Program-made: the position numbers and the translations under genes | DNA from: Spirochaetota bacterium | Lineage (GTDB): Bacteria; Spirochaetota; UBA4802; JAKQUI01 | NCBI GenBank assembly: GCA_029562645.1 | Contig: JAKQUI010000006.1 | Coordinates: 47,392-111,391 of the forward strand | DNA length: 64,000 nt | Direction: 5' to 3' | Notes under the pieces: generated by a model | What the model was told of the DNA's origin: nothing | The model's input: only the letters and a program-made list of their open reading frames with translations | Databases searched by the model: none | Part shown: positions 53,707 to 62,155 of the stretch, piece after piece | Position numbering within the stretch: position 1 is the stretch's first letter | Layout: each line of letters begins with the position of its first letter

Positions 53707-56700
53707 ATGGAAAGCATCGGCGAATACACCATCATCGAACGGCTGGACGAGACGAGGGGATCGGTCGTCTACCGCGCCCAGGCGCCCGATGGGGCGGGGA
53801 GCGTCGTGGTCAAGGCGCTCAAGACGCGGTATCCCGCCCCAGCCGAGATCGCGCGCTTCCGGCAGGAGTACGACATCATCCGCGGCATCGAGAGCGACGG
53901 CATCGTCCGGGCGTTGGACATCGTCGAGCGCGACGACGCGATCGCCATCGTCCTGGAGGACTTCTCGGGGATATCGCTCCGGCGGATCCTCGCCGAGAAG
54001 CGGCTCCCCCTGCGCTCGGCGCTGCTCGTCGCGGCGAAGGCCGCAAACGCGTTGGGCGACATCCATCGACAGAACATCGTCCACAAGGACATCAAACCGC
54101 ACAATATCCTGGTGAACGCGGCGACGGGCGCGGTGAAGATCACCGATTTCGGCGTGGCCGCGCTGCTCACGCGCGAGAACGAGGAGATCTACAACCCGCT
54201 GGTGGTGCAGGGGACGCTCGCCTATCTCTCTCCCGAGCAGACCGGCCGCATGAACCGGACGGTGGACTACCGCAGCGACCTCTATTCGCTGGGAATAACG
54301 TTGTACGAAATGATGATCGGGCGCGTGCCCTTCCCCTCGGCGGACCCCATGGAGGTGATCCACGCGCACATTGCGCGCCGTCCCGCGTCCCCGGCGGAGC
54401 TCCGGCCCGATGTGCCGCGGACGGTGAGCGACATCGTGATGAAGCTCCTGGCCAAAACGGCCGAGGAGCGCTACCAGAACGGCTACGGCCTTGCGGCCGA
54501 CCTGCGTGAGTGCCTCGCGCGGCTCAAAGGCACCGGGAGAATCGCGCCCTTTGCGCTGGGGCATAAGGACATCTCGCCGCGCTTCATCATCCCCCAGAGC
54601 CTGCACGGGCGCGAAGAGGAGGTCGCCTCGCTCCTGGACGCCTTCGGGCGCGTGGCCGGCGGCGCGCGCGAGGTGATGCTGGTGACCGGCGATCCGGGGA
54701 TCGGCAAGTCGGCGCTGGTGCATGAGGTCCACAAGCCCATCGTGGAGCGCCGCGGGTATTTCATCTCCGGGAAGTACGACCAGTTCCGCCGTGACGTGCC
54801 CTACAGCGCGCTGATCCAGTCCTTTCAGGGGCTCGTGCGGCAGATCCTCACCGAGAGCGAGGAGCGGATCGGGCGGTGGCGCGACCGGCTGGGCGCGGCC
54901 CTTGGCGCGAACGGGCGGGTGATCACCGATATCATCCCCGACGTAGAGCTCATCATCGGGCCGCAGCCGGAGCTTCCCGCGCTGGGTCCGGACGAATCGC
55001 AGAACCGCTTCAACGCGGTGTTCAAATCCTTCGTGAAGGCCTTCGCGACCGAGGAGCACCCGGTGGCGCTCTTTCTGGACGACCTGCAATGGTCCGATGC
55101 CGCGAGCCTCGGCCTGGTCGCGACGGTTTTCGCCGATCCGACCCTGCGCCACTTTTTCTTCATCGGCGCCTACCGCGGCGGCGAGGCCGCGGAATCACAC
55201 CTGCTGTCGCTCGCGATCGAGACCGTCCGCTCCTCGGGCGTGGCGATCTCGTCGGTGAGCCTGGGGCCCCTGGGCGTGGACGCCATCAACGAACTCATCG
55301 CGCATTTTCTGCGCAGCGACATCGAGCACACGCGTTCGCTCGCCGCGCTGGTCGAGCGCAAGACCGGCGGAAATCCCTTCTTCGTGAACCAGTTCCTGAA
55401 GAACCTCTACGACGAGGGGCAGCTCCTCCTCGACCCGGCGGCGGGATGGCGCTGGGACACGGACCGCATCGAGGAGATGCAGGTGACCGAGAACGTGGTC
55501 GACCTCATGAGCCGCAAGATCGTGACCCTCCCGGAGGAGACGCAGGAGCTGCTCAAGATCTGCGCCTGCGTGGGCAACCGGTTCGATCTCGAGACGCTCG
55601 CCCACATCGCCGGCGTGACGATCGACCGGGCCCTCGCCGACCTGACGGTGGCGCTCAACGAGGGACTGGTGAGCCTGCATGGCGACCTGTACCGCTTCCA
55701 TCATGATCGCATTCAGGAGGCCGCGCAGGCCCTCATTCCCGAGGACGATCAGGCGCGCTGGCACCACGCCATCGGCGCCTATTTCCTCGAGCGCACCGCG
55801 CCGGCCGAGCTCCCCGAAAAGATCTTCTACGTGGTCAATCAGCTCAATGCGGCGCTTCCGCGCATTGTCGATCCGGCCGAGCGCGCAAATCTCGCGCGGC
55901 TCAACATCATCGCGGGCTCGCGCGCGAAATCGTCCACCGCCTACGCCGAGGCGGCCGGCTGCTTCCGCATGGCGCTTCGTCTCCTGCCCGAGGACGCGTG
56001 GGAACGCGACTACGACACGATGCTGCACGTCCACCGCGAGCTCGCCGCGAGCGAGCACCTGAACCGGAACTTCGAGGCCGCCGGGGCGCTCTTCGACACC
56101 GCGCTGCGCCGCGCCCGTTCGCGCGAAGACCGCGCGGGTCTGTACAATCTCAAGATGATCATGGTGGCGAACCTCGGCCGACACGAGGAGGCGGTCGACA
56201 TCGGCCTCACCGGCCTTCGGTTGCTCGGGTTGCGGCTTCCCAAACGCCCGGGACAGCTTTCGCTGCTGATGACGGTCGCGCGTCTCTCGTGTGCGCTCCG
56301 CTCGCACAATGCGGAATCGCTCATATCGCTGCCCCCGATGAAGGACCCGCGCGTCCTGCTCATGATGAGCGTTCTGATGAACATGTCCAGCTCGGCATAT
56401 TTCTTCAGCAAGAATCTCACCATCCTCATCGCGCTCAGGATGGTGCAGCAGACACTCCGCTACGGGTCGTCGCCGCTCTCGGCCTACGCCTTCGTCATGT
56501 ACGGCGGCGTTCTCATCGCGGGCTTCCAGCGGATCGATGCGGGGCACATGTTCGGGGAGCTCGCCCTCGCGATAAGCCGCGCCGGGGGCGCGCCGGAACA
56601 AAAGGCGAAAATCCTCACCATTTTCGGCCTGCTGATCGAGCACTGGCGGCGCCCGCTGGACCGCAACATCGATGTGCTCCGCGAATCGCTCGCCGTGGCG

Positions 56701-58929
56701 CTCCAGACCGGCGACCACAACTACGCATGCTACGACATGCAGACGATCGTCTTCACGATGATCGCGCGGGGCGCGCCCCTCCGGGAGATCGAGGAGGAGA
56801 ACGAGCGCTTTTTCGACTTCATCCGGCAGCTCAGGGACCCCGGCGCGCTCAACTACCTGATCTCGGTGCGGCAGTTCGTCAAGTGCCTGCGCGGCGAGAC
56901 CAGAGGGCCGGCGTCGCTTGCCGACGACGCCTTCCGCGAGGACGAGCACCTGTTCGCCATGCTCAAGGACAATATCCCCATCATCCTGCAGCGGCACTAC
57001 CTGCTGAAGCTGCGGTTGCAGTATTTCGCGGGGGATTACGCGAGCGCCCTCGCGATGGCGCGCGCCTCCGAACGGCTGCTGGACTACTCGATCGGCCAGA
57101 TCGTGACGGTGGAGCACGTCGCCTTCGCGGGTCTTACGGCGGCGGCCCTGGCCGACGCCTCGCGCGGGCTGGCGCGCATTCGATATCGCATAACGCTTTG
57201 GCGCCGGCGGCGCCTACTTGCGCGCTGGGCGGCGGGCTGCCCGGAAAACTTCCGCCACAAACACGCGCTCCTTGAGGCTGAGGCGGCGCGGCTCGCGGGA
57301 AACAGCGAGCTGGCCCTCGCGGCCTACCGGAAGGCCATCCGGGAGGCCCGCGAGAACGGCTTCACGCAGTACGAGGCCATCGCGAGCGAGCGCGCCGCGC
57401 GGTTTTTCATCGGCCGTCGCAACGAAGAGCTCGCGCGGGTCTACCTGGCCGAGTCGATCCGCGCCTACGAGGCCTGGGGCGCCACCGCGAAGGCGCGGGC
57501 CCTGGAGGTCGAGTTCGCGGCGGAGCTGGAGCGAATGTCGCGCGCGCAGCGTGATTTCGGCTTCGACGGCACCTCGACGGGGACCTCGTCCGGGGGCAGT
57601 CTGCGCGCGCTCGATCTTCAGGCCGTCATGAAGGCCTCGCAGGCCATCTCGAGCCAGCTCGAACTCGCGCGCATCCTCGAGGTCATCATGAAGATCTCGA
57701 TCGAAAACGCCGGAGCGGAGCGGGGGCTGCTCATTCTCCAGAAGGAGAGCGACGGACGGTTGTATGTGGAGGCCGAGGGGAGCGTCGAGGGCGGTATCGT
57801 GGTCCTGCAGTCGGTGCCGATCGATCTGGAGCACGCGACAACCGACACGTCGGCGGCCGAAGGGGGCGCGTCAATACTGCCCTCGGGGATCATCAACTAT
57901 GTGAACAAGACGCACGAGAGCGTCGTACTCAACAATGCCTCGACCGACGGAATGTTTATCGGCGATCCGTATGTCGTCTCACGGAACACCCGGTCGGTGC
58001 TCTGCGGACCCGTTGTCCACCAGGGGAAGCTCTCCGGGATTCTCTACCTGGAGAACAATCTCACCGACGGGGCCTTCACGCCGGACCGGCTGGAACTCCT
58101 GCGGATCCTCTCCGGGCAGGCGGCCATCTCCATCGAGAACGCGCGGCTCCTGGAGCACCGCGAGAACGCCGCGAAGCTGGGGCGCGACATGGAGATCGCG
58201 GCCAATATCCAGACGGCGCTGTTGCCCGCGGCGCCCGCCATTCCCGGCTACGACCTGTGCGCCTATCTCAAGCCGGCCGAGGCCGTGGGGGGCGATTACT
58301 ACGACGTTATCTGCGAGGGAGGGCGGCACTGGATGGTCATCGGCGACGTCTCGGGGCACGGGGTGCACGCCGGACTCATCATGATGATGGCGCAGACCGC
58401 GATACACGTCGCGCTCAACGAGCGTCCCGAGCTCACGCCGGCGGAGCTTCTGTCGACGGTGAACACGACGCTGACCAGGAACATCCAGCGTCTCGGCGAG
58501 TATAAATACATGACCGCAAGCGCCTTCGCCGTGGGCGCGGACGGGACGGTCGACTATGCCGGGCTCCACCAGGACATCCTGATATACCGCGCCCGGGACG
58601 GGTCGGTGGAGACCATCCAGACGAAGGGCATCTTCGTGGGTATCACCGAGGAGATCGCGGACAAGCTCGAGGACGAGCGCTTCACGCTCGAACCGGGCGA
58701 TACCATGCTCGTCTTCACCGACGGGATCACCGAGATGTGGCGAAAGGGGAGCGTGCGCGGCAAGCGAACGCCCGAGAGGGACATGTTCGGGATCGAGCGC
58801 CTGCGGAACCTCTTCCAGTCGCTGGCCGGGAGCGCCGCGGTCGAGGACATCGAGGCGGGAATCCTCGGCTCGCTCGATGAATACGAGCCCCGCGACGATA
58901 TCACCATGATGATCGTGCGGAGGCGCTAG
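53707..58929 (+). CDS. Kinase-AAA-TPR-GAF-PP2C signalling protein
   Basis: 1740 residues. Ser/Thr kinase (~1-270): VVVKALK lysine, HKDIKPHNIL catalytic loop (HKD for HRD) and DFGVAAL, so probably active. AAA/ATPase (~300-620): Walker A GDPGIGKS, Walker B LFLDDLQWSD. TPR-like region (~640-1290), GAF (~1305-1470; LLILQKESDGRLYVEAEG, NEN-like LYLENNL) and SpoIIE-type PP2C (~1495-1740; VGGDYYD, GDVSGHG, FTDGITE, RDDITMM). A kinase and an opposing phosphatase are in one chain, next to a membrane PP2C gene. It is the intact relative of the proteins at 1-1267 and 38607-43340. Cytoplasmic. Confidence 0.94.
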   Translation: MESIGEYTIIERLDETRGSVVYRAQAPDGAGSVVVKALKTRYPAPAEIARFRQEYDIIRGIESDGIVRALDIVERDDAIAIVLEDFSGISLRRILAEKRLPLRSALLVAAKAANALGDIHRQNIVHKDIKPHNILVNAATGAVKITDFGVAALLTRENEEIYNPLVVQGTLAYLSPEQTGRMNRTVDYRSDLYSLGITLYEMMIGRVPFPSADPMEVIHAHIARRPASPAELRPDVPRTVSDIVMKLLAKTAEERYQNGYGLAADLRECLARLKGTGRIAPFALGHKDISPRFIIPQSLHGREEEVASLLDAFGRVAGGAREVMLVTGDPGIGKSALVHEVHKPIVERRGYFISGKYDQFRRDVPYSALIQSFQGLVRQILTESEERIGRWRDRLGAALGANGRVITDIIPDVELIIGPQPELPALGPDESQNRFNAVFKSFVKAFATEEHPVALFLDDLQWSDAASLGLVATVFADPTLRHFFFIGAYRGGEAAESHLLSLAIETVRSSGVAISSVSLGPLGVDAINELIAHFLRSDIEHTRSLAALVERKTGGNPFFVNQFLKNLYDEGQLLLDPAAGWRWDTDRIEEMQVTENVVDLMSRKIVTLPEETQELLKICACVGNRFDLETLAHIAGVTIDRALADLTVALNEGLVSLHGDLYRFHHDRIQEAAQALIPEDDQARWHHAIGAYFLERTAPAELPEKIFYVVNQLNAALPRIVDPAERANLARLNIIAGSRAKSSTAYAEAAGCFRMALRLLPEDAWERDYDTMLHVHRELAASEHLNRNFEAAGALFDTALRRARSREDRAGLYNLKMIMVANLGRHEEAVDIGLTGLRLLGLRLPKRPGQLSLLMTVARLSCALRSHNAESLISLPPMKDPRVLLMMSVLMNMSSSAYFFSKNLTILIALRMVQQTLRYGSSPLSAYAFVMYGGVLIAGFQRIDAGHMFGELALAISRAGGAPEQKAKILTIFGLLIEHWRRPLDRNIDVLRESLAVALQTGDHNYACYDMQTIVFTMIARGAPLREIEEENERFFDFIRQLRDPGALNYLISVRQFVKCLRGETRGPASLADDAFREDEHLFAMLKDNIPIILQRHYLLKLRLQYFAGDYASALAMARASERLLDYSIGQIVTVEHVAFAGLTAAALADASRGLARIRYRITLWRRRRLLARWAAGCPENFRHKHALLEAEAARLAGNSELALAAYRKAIREARENGFTQYEAIASERAARFFIGRRNEELARVYLAESIRAYEAWGATAKARALEVEFAAELERMSRAQRDFGFDGTSTGTSSGGSLRALDLQAVMKASQAISSQLELARILEVIMKISIENAGAERGLLILQKESDGRLYVEAEGSVEGGIVVLQSVPIDLEHATTDTSAAEGGASILPSGIINYVNKTHESVVLNNASTDGMFIGDPYVVSRNTRSVLCGPVVHQGKLSGILYLENNLTDGAFTPDRLELLRILSGQAAISIENARLLEHRENAAKLGRDMEIAANIQTALLPAAPAIPGYDLCAYLKPAEAVGGDYYDVICEGGRHWMVIGDVSGHGVHAGLIMMMAQTAIHVALNERPELTPAELLSTVNTTLTRNIQRLGEYKYMTASAFAVGADGTVDYAGLHQDILIYRARDGSVETIQTKGIFVGITEEIADKLEDERFTLEPGDTMLVFTDGITEMWRKGSVRGKRTPERDMFGIERLRNLFQSLAGSAAVEDIEAGILGSLDEYEPRDDITMMIVRRR

Positions 58930-59027
58930 GGCGCGCCATCATTCACCTTTCCGGAAAATATTCTTTCAATCTCATCCATGCGTTGACAGCGAAGGATTAT
59001 TATCCTTCAGCAGGCGGCATGAACACG

Positions 59028-59061
59028 GGCCGCTTTCTTTCTTCGCAGAAAGAAAGCGGCC
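59028..59061. repeat. Perfect 15-bp inverted repeat
   Basis: GGCCGCTTTCTTTCT and its exact complement AGAAAGAAAGCGGCC flank a TCGC loop. No T-run follows. Similar GCCGCTTTCTTT-type hairpins are found dispersed in other genomes, so this may be a REP-like unit. Confidence 0.7.
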
Positions 59062-59346
59062 AAAGAAATGCGCCACTCAGGCGCCGTGGCGGCATGACTT
59101 TCGGAGCGTGGGGCCATCCGGAGCGCGCAGCCCATGTAACCCGACATCCTGAAGGGCTCCCTGGTGCAATGTTCAGAAGGCGAACTCGTAAAATGTCAAT
59201 AGCATACGCAACAGGCCCTCGAGCGGAAGTATAAGCGCAGTGGGGCTCGAGGGAGGCGAAGCAAATAGATTCGGGAAATATCTGTAGTTTAACCGGGCGG
59301 AGCCACTAAGCCGCTCGCGGCGGTGAGCGAGCGCGGAAGAGGAGAG

Positions 59347-59385
59347 CGCGAGAGGAGAAGGCCGCGAAGGCCTTTTCCTCTCGCG
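59347..59385. repeat. 17-bp inverted repeat
   Basis: CGCGAGAGGAGAAGGCC pairs with GGCCTTTTCCTCTCGCG (16 Watson-Crick pairs and one G-T) around a GCGAA loop. GCGAA could cap as a GNRA-like tetraloop. No T-run follows. Confidence 0.7.
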
Positions 59386-59544
59386 GATTTGGATTTGACT
59401 GCGAACGAGGTGCTGATCGCCTGGCGAGTGCACCAGAAAAAGGCCAATCCGTCATCGGCCTCGAGTGAAACATCCCCACGCGGCATAAAATTCTTGACGC
59501 ATGGCGTCTATACGGCGGAATTATTGGCCAAATAAAATGAAATA

Positions 59545-59577
59545 TTTTGTCACAATGCGGGCGATTATGACGTTACT
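59545..59577 (+). promoter_or_regulatory. Candidate ECF sigma promoter upstream of the sigma gene
   Basis: TTTTGTCAC, 15 bp, GACGTTACT, ending 24 bp before the ATG. The same two boxes with exactly the same spacing occur at 62079-62111. This is the layout of an autoregulated ECF promoter. Confidence 0.55.
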
Positions 59578-59601
59578 ATTCCAGACGGCGCAGGATGCGC
59601 C

Positions 59602-60120
59602 ATGTTCCTGAAGAACCGGGAATTCGCGGAGGCGTATAACGACCTCTATCCGGTCGTGTTCGGCGCGGTGTACTCGAAGGTGGGGAATCCCGAGGACGCG
59701 CAGGACATCTGCCAGGAGCTGTTCGTGAAGCTCTACGAGAAGCTTGAGACGATCGAGAACCGGCGGAAGTGGCTCTATGGGGCGCTGCGGCTCGAGGTGA
59801 TGGCTTACTATCGGAAGAAGAAGCCCGACGGCGTCGACATCGACGAGGTCTTCGCCGACGTGGGGCTCACCTTCGTGAACGGGTTTCGCGATGCGCGCAT
59901 CGTCATCAGCGGGGCGATCGAACACGACGAGAACTTCGAGGACGAGCGCGAGCGCGCGCTCTTCGATCTTGTCGCGGTGCAGAACTACTCCTACGAGCAG
60001 GCGGGGATGCAGCTGGGCATGTCCAAGCGCCAGGTGCGCTACCGCTACGGGCTCATCGTGGAGCGTATCCTGGCGTATTTGCAGAAACAGGGCATTAAGA
60101 GCCTGGAGGACTTGCTATGA
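59602..60120 (+). CDS. ECF-type RNA polymerase sigma factor
   Basis: 172 residues. Sigma-2 region: YNDLYPVVFGAVYSKVGNPEDAQDICQELFVKLY (described here as residues ~12-45, with the DAQDICQELF core), then ENRRKWLYGALRLEVMAYYR. Sigma-4: the helix-turn-helix YEQAGMQLGMSKRQVRYR near residue 135. The linker contains an acidic segment. Its stop overlaps the next start (ATGA), coupling it to a membrane partner, as is usual for ECF sigma/anti-sigma pairs. A candidate autoregulated promoter lies just upstream. Confidence 0.85.
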   Translation: MFLKNREFAEAYNDLYPVVFGAVYSKVGNPEDAQDICQELFVKLYEKLETIENRRKWLYGALRLEVMAYYRKKKPDGVDIDEVFADVGLTFVNGFRDARIVISGAIEHDENFEDERERALFDLVAVQNYSYEQAGMQLGMSKRQVRYRYGLIVERILAYLQKQGIKSLEDLL

Positions 60121-60863
60121 ATGGAAGCGTTTCGGTTTTCGGCAGGGCGATGGAGCGCTTCCGTTTCGTGGAGCCCGTCCCGCCCGAGGTGCAGCGTCAT
60201 ATCCGCCGAGTGAAGCGGCGCGAGTTCCTGAAGATTCTCAGGCGCGCGGGGGCCTATAGCACGCTCTTTGCGATCGTCAGCTCGGTTTTTTTCACGCTAA
60301 AAAAACTGGGAGTATCGATCACCATCGCGAAGGCGGCCATGCTCATCGGCGTCTCGGCGCTCTTCCTGTTTGGCGGGGCCGCGTCGAGCGTGTATTATGC
60401 CGTCCGCGCGCTCACGGCGCCGGATTCGGAGATCCGGGTCCAATCGGAAGAATCCGGGCAATCCGTCGCGAGCAGTCAGGCGCTCGTCTCAAACACGACC
60501 GCTCCCACGGCTGCGGCCGATCCGCCCGAGCTCGTTGAGCGACGCTTCGGCGTGCAGGGCTTCACGGCGGCCAATGTCGATCCGGCCACGGCCGCGCGCG
60601 TGAGCGGCATGGTCGCCTCGGAGCTCGCGAAACTCAAGGGCGGCGAGCGCGTCATTAGGGGCGCGTCGAAGGACCGAAAGGCGGGCATGCTGGTGCTGGG
60701 CTCGGTGGAGGAGCTCGGCGGCGCCTACGACGTAACCGCGCGCGTGGTGAGCGTGAAGGACGGCCGCATCCTGTTCTACTCGTCGGAAACGGCCGGGAGC
60801 GCGGCCGAGCTTGATGGCGCGGCGGTGCGCCTGTCGCGCAAGATCGCCGCCGGTATCCGTTAG
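60117..60863 (+). CDS. Membrane-anchored partner of the sigma factor (probable anti-sigma)
   Basis: 248 residues. An N-terminal cytoplasmic segment with RREFLKILRR, one or two membrane helices (AYSTLFAIVSSVFFTL; AAMLIGVSALFLFGGAASSV), a Ser/Thr/Ala linker, then a C-terminal domain (~140-248). That domain resembles the CsgG/LpoB-type alpha-beta fold: QGFTAANVDPATAARVSGMV, LVLGSVEELGGAYDVTARVV. No zinc anti-sigma motif is seen, so the anti-sigma role rests on position and topology. The same type of domain heads the next gene product. Confidence 0.7.
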   Translation: MNGSVSVFGRAMERFRFVEPVPPEVQRHIRRVKRREFLKILRRAGAYSTLFAIVSSVFFTLKKLGVSITIAKAAMLIGVSALFLFGGAASSVYYAVRALTAPDSEIRVQSEESGQSVASSQALVSNTTAPTAAADPPELVERRFGVQGFTAANVDPATAARVSGMVASELAKLKGGERVIRGASKDRKAGMLVLGSVEELGGAYDVTARVVSVKDGRILFYSSETAGSAAELDGAAVRLSRKIAAGIR

Positions 60864-60872
60864 GCGATATTC

Positions 60873-61913
60873 ATGTCCCGCAGGGCGGATCGCTACTCCG
60901 GAATGGGCGCCGTGCTGGCGGGAGTTAGTATCATACTTTTTTGTGTGGTGATGATGGTTCCCGCCCGTAGCCTGGCCCGCGAGGCCGCGAAGGGCAAGAA
61001 GCGCATCGCCCTGCTCGAATTCGAGGCGAACAACACCACGCCGGGCGTCGCGCGCATCGTCCGCAACACCGTGGAGATGAACCTCTTTCAGTCCGGCCAC
61101 TTCGACGTCCTTGAGCGCAGTCAGATGGACCTCATCCTCGAGGAGCGCAAGACGCAGATGCGCGCCTGCCGGGACGAGTCGTGCGCCGGGGAGCTGGGCG
61201 AGATCCTCGCGACCGATTTCGTGATCGTGGGGAGTGTGGACGTTCTGGAGACCACCAAGGTGAGCGTGAAGGTGATCGACGTGAAGACCAAGCGCGTGGT
61301 GCTGGCCGAGACGCGCGAGACCGACAAGGTGACGGAGGTGCGCGGCGTCCTTAAAGCGGTCTCGGAAAAGATCGCCGATCGGCTCCGGCGCGGCGACCTC
61401 GACGGCGCGGGGTGGCTGGGTAACGCCGTTCCCGCGATCGATGTGCGGGTCCTCTACGCGCAATCCTATGGGTACCTCAAGGACGTGCTTGGGGCCGGGT
61501 ACGGGCTCTCGGTGACGGGCGCGCTCGAGAATATTTTTATCACCGATTTCGTCCTCCGCGTTTCGTTGTCCTACTTTCACTTCGCCGGTCTGGAGAACAA
61601 GGCCCATCATGCGCGCTTCATTCCGCTTTCGATTGGCGCGGGATATGTCCTGCGCCTGGGCCCCGTTGAGTTTCTGCCGTCGGTTGGCGTGGGGTTGAGC
61701 CAGAACAGCCTGTACTATTACACCGACGCGGCCGGCACCGCCTATGCCGAAAAGACCCGCTCCCAGCCGATAGTTATCGGTGACGCCCGAGTGCGCTACT
61801 TCTTCAAGGATTCCTTCTTCGCGCAGGCGGGTTTTGAATATGCCAACGTATTCGAGAAATCCGGCGACGTGACCTTCATTTCCATTTTCGGAGGGGCGGG
61901 GATGCGGTTTTAG
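60873..61913 (+). CDS. CsgG-like domain fused to an outer-membrane beta barrel
   Basis: 346 residues. Signal peptide (VVMMVPARSLA), then a CsgG-like domain (~40-185; RIALLEFEANNTTPGVARIV, FDVLERSQMDLILEER, ATDFVIVGSVDV, VKVIDVKTKRVV). The C-terminal ~150 residues look like an eight-strand-type outer-membrane barrel (alternating hydrophobic strands, e.g. FIPLSIGAGYVLRLG) ending in GAGMRF with a terminal Phe, the usual OMP signature. It follows the anti-sigma-like gene by 9 bp. It may be the surface sensor or target of the sigma system. Confidence 0.8.
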   Translation: MSRRADRYSGMGAVLAGVSIILFCVVMMVPARSLAREAAKGKKRIALLEFEANNTTPGVARIVRNTVEMNLFQSGHFDVLERSQMDLILEERKTQMRACRDESCAGELGEILATDFVIVGSVDVLETTKVSVKVIDVKTKRVVLAETRETDKVTEVRGVLKAVSEKIADRLRRGDLDGAGWLGNAVPAIDVRVLYAQSYGYLKDVLGAGYGLSVTGALENIFITDFVLRVSLSYFHFAGLENKAHHARFIPLSIGAGYVLRLGPVEFLPSVGVGLSQNSLYYYTDAAGTAYAEKTRSQPIVIGDARVRYFFKDSFFAQAGFEYANVFEKSGDVTFISIFGGAGMRF

Positions 61914-62078
61914 GGCGAGTTGTTATCGGTTTTTTCGGAAGGTTTTTTTATGAGGCTCTGACCCTTTGATGGGCATTTAAATAAACATTTTTCGGAATAC
62001 GTCTTTTTTGTTCCGTGAGAATTATCACTTTCCTTCCCTGGCGAACGTCATTTCTTCCCCCGGAAATTTTTTGAAAAA

Positions 62079-62111
62079 TTTTGTCACTCCACTCGTACTT
62101 CCGACGCTTCT
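62079..62111 (+). promoter_or_regulatory. Candidate ECF sigma promoter upstream of the surface lipoprotein gene
   Basis: TTTTGTCAC, 15 bp, GACGCTTCT, ending 44 bp before the ATG at 62156. It matches the motif before the sigma gene in both boxes and in spacing. Confidence 0.55.
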
Positions 62112-62155
62112 CCGGCAAAGCAGCATATTTCATAGATACGTCAGAGGAGCAACAG

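Larger units (their letters stand above)
58930..59544. other. Gene-poor region rich in hairpins
   Basis: 615 bp without a convincing gene. Short frames exist on both strands but lack ribosome binding sites and homology. It contains two unusually strong inverted repeats, listed separately, and a GC-rich inverted repeat around 59313-59340. It may hold structured RNA, decayed DNA or insulators. Confidence 0.5.

Noticed and set aside
51649..55152. Minus-strand open frame of 1167 codons
   Set aside because: It lies antisense to two genes with intact PP2C and kinase motifs.
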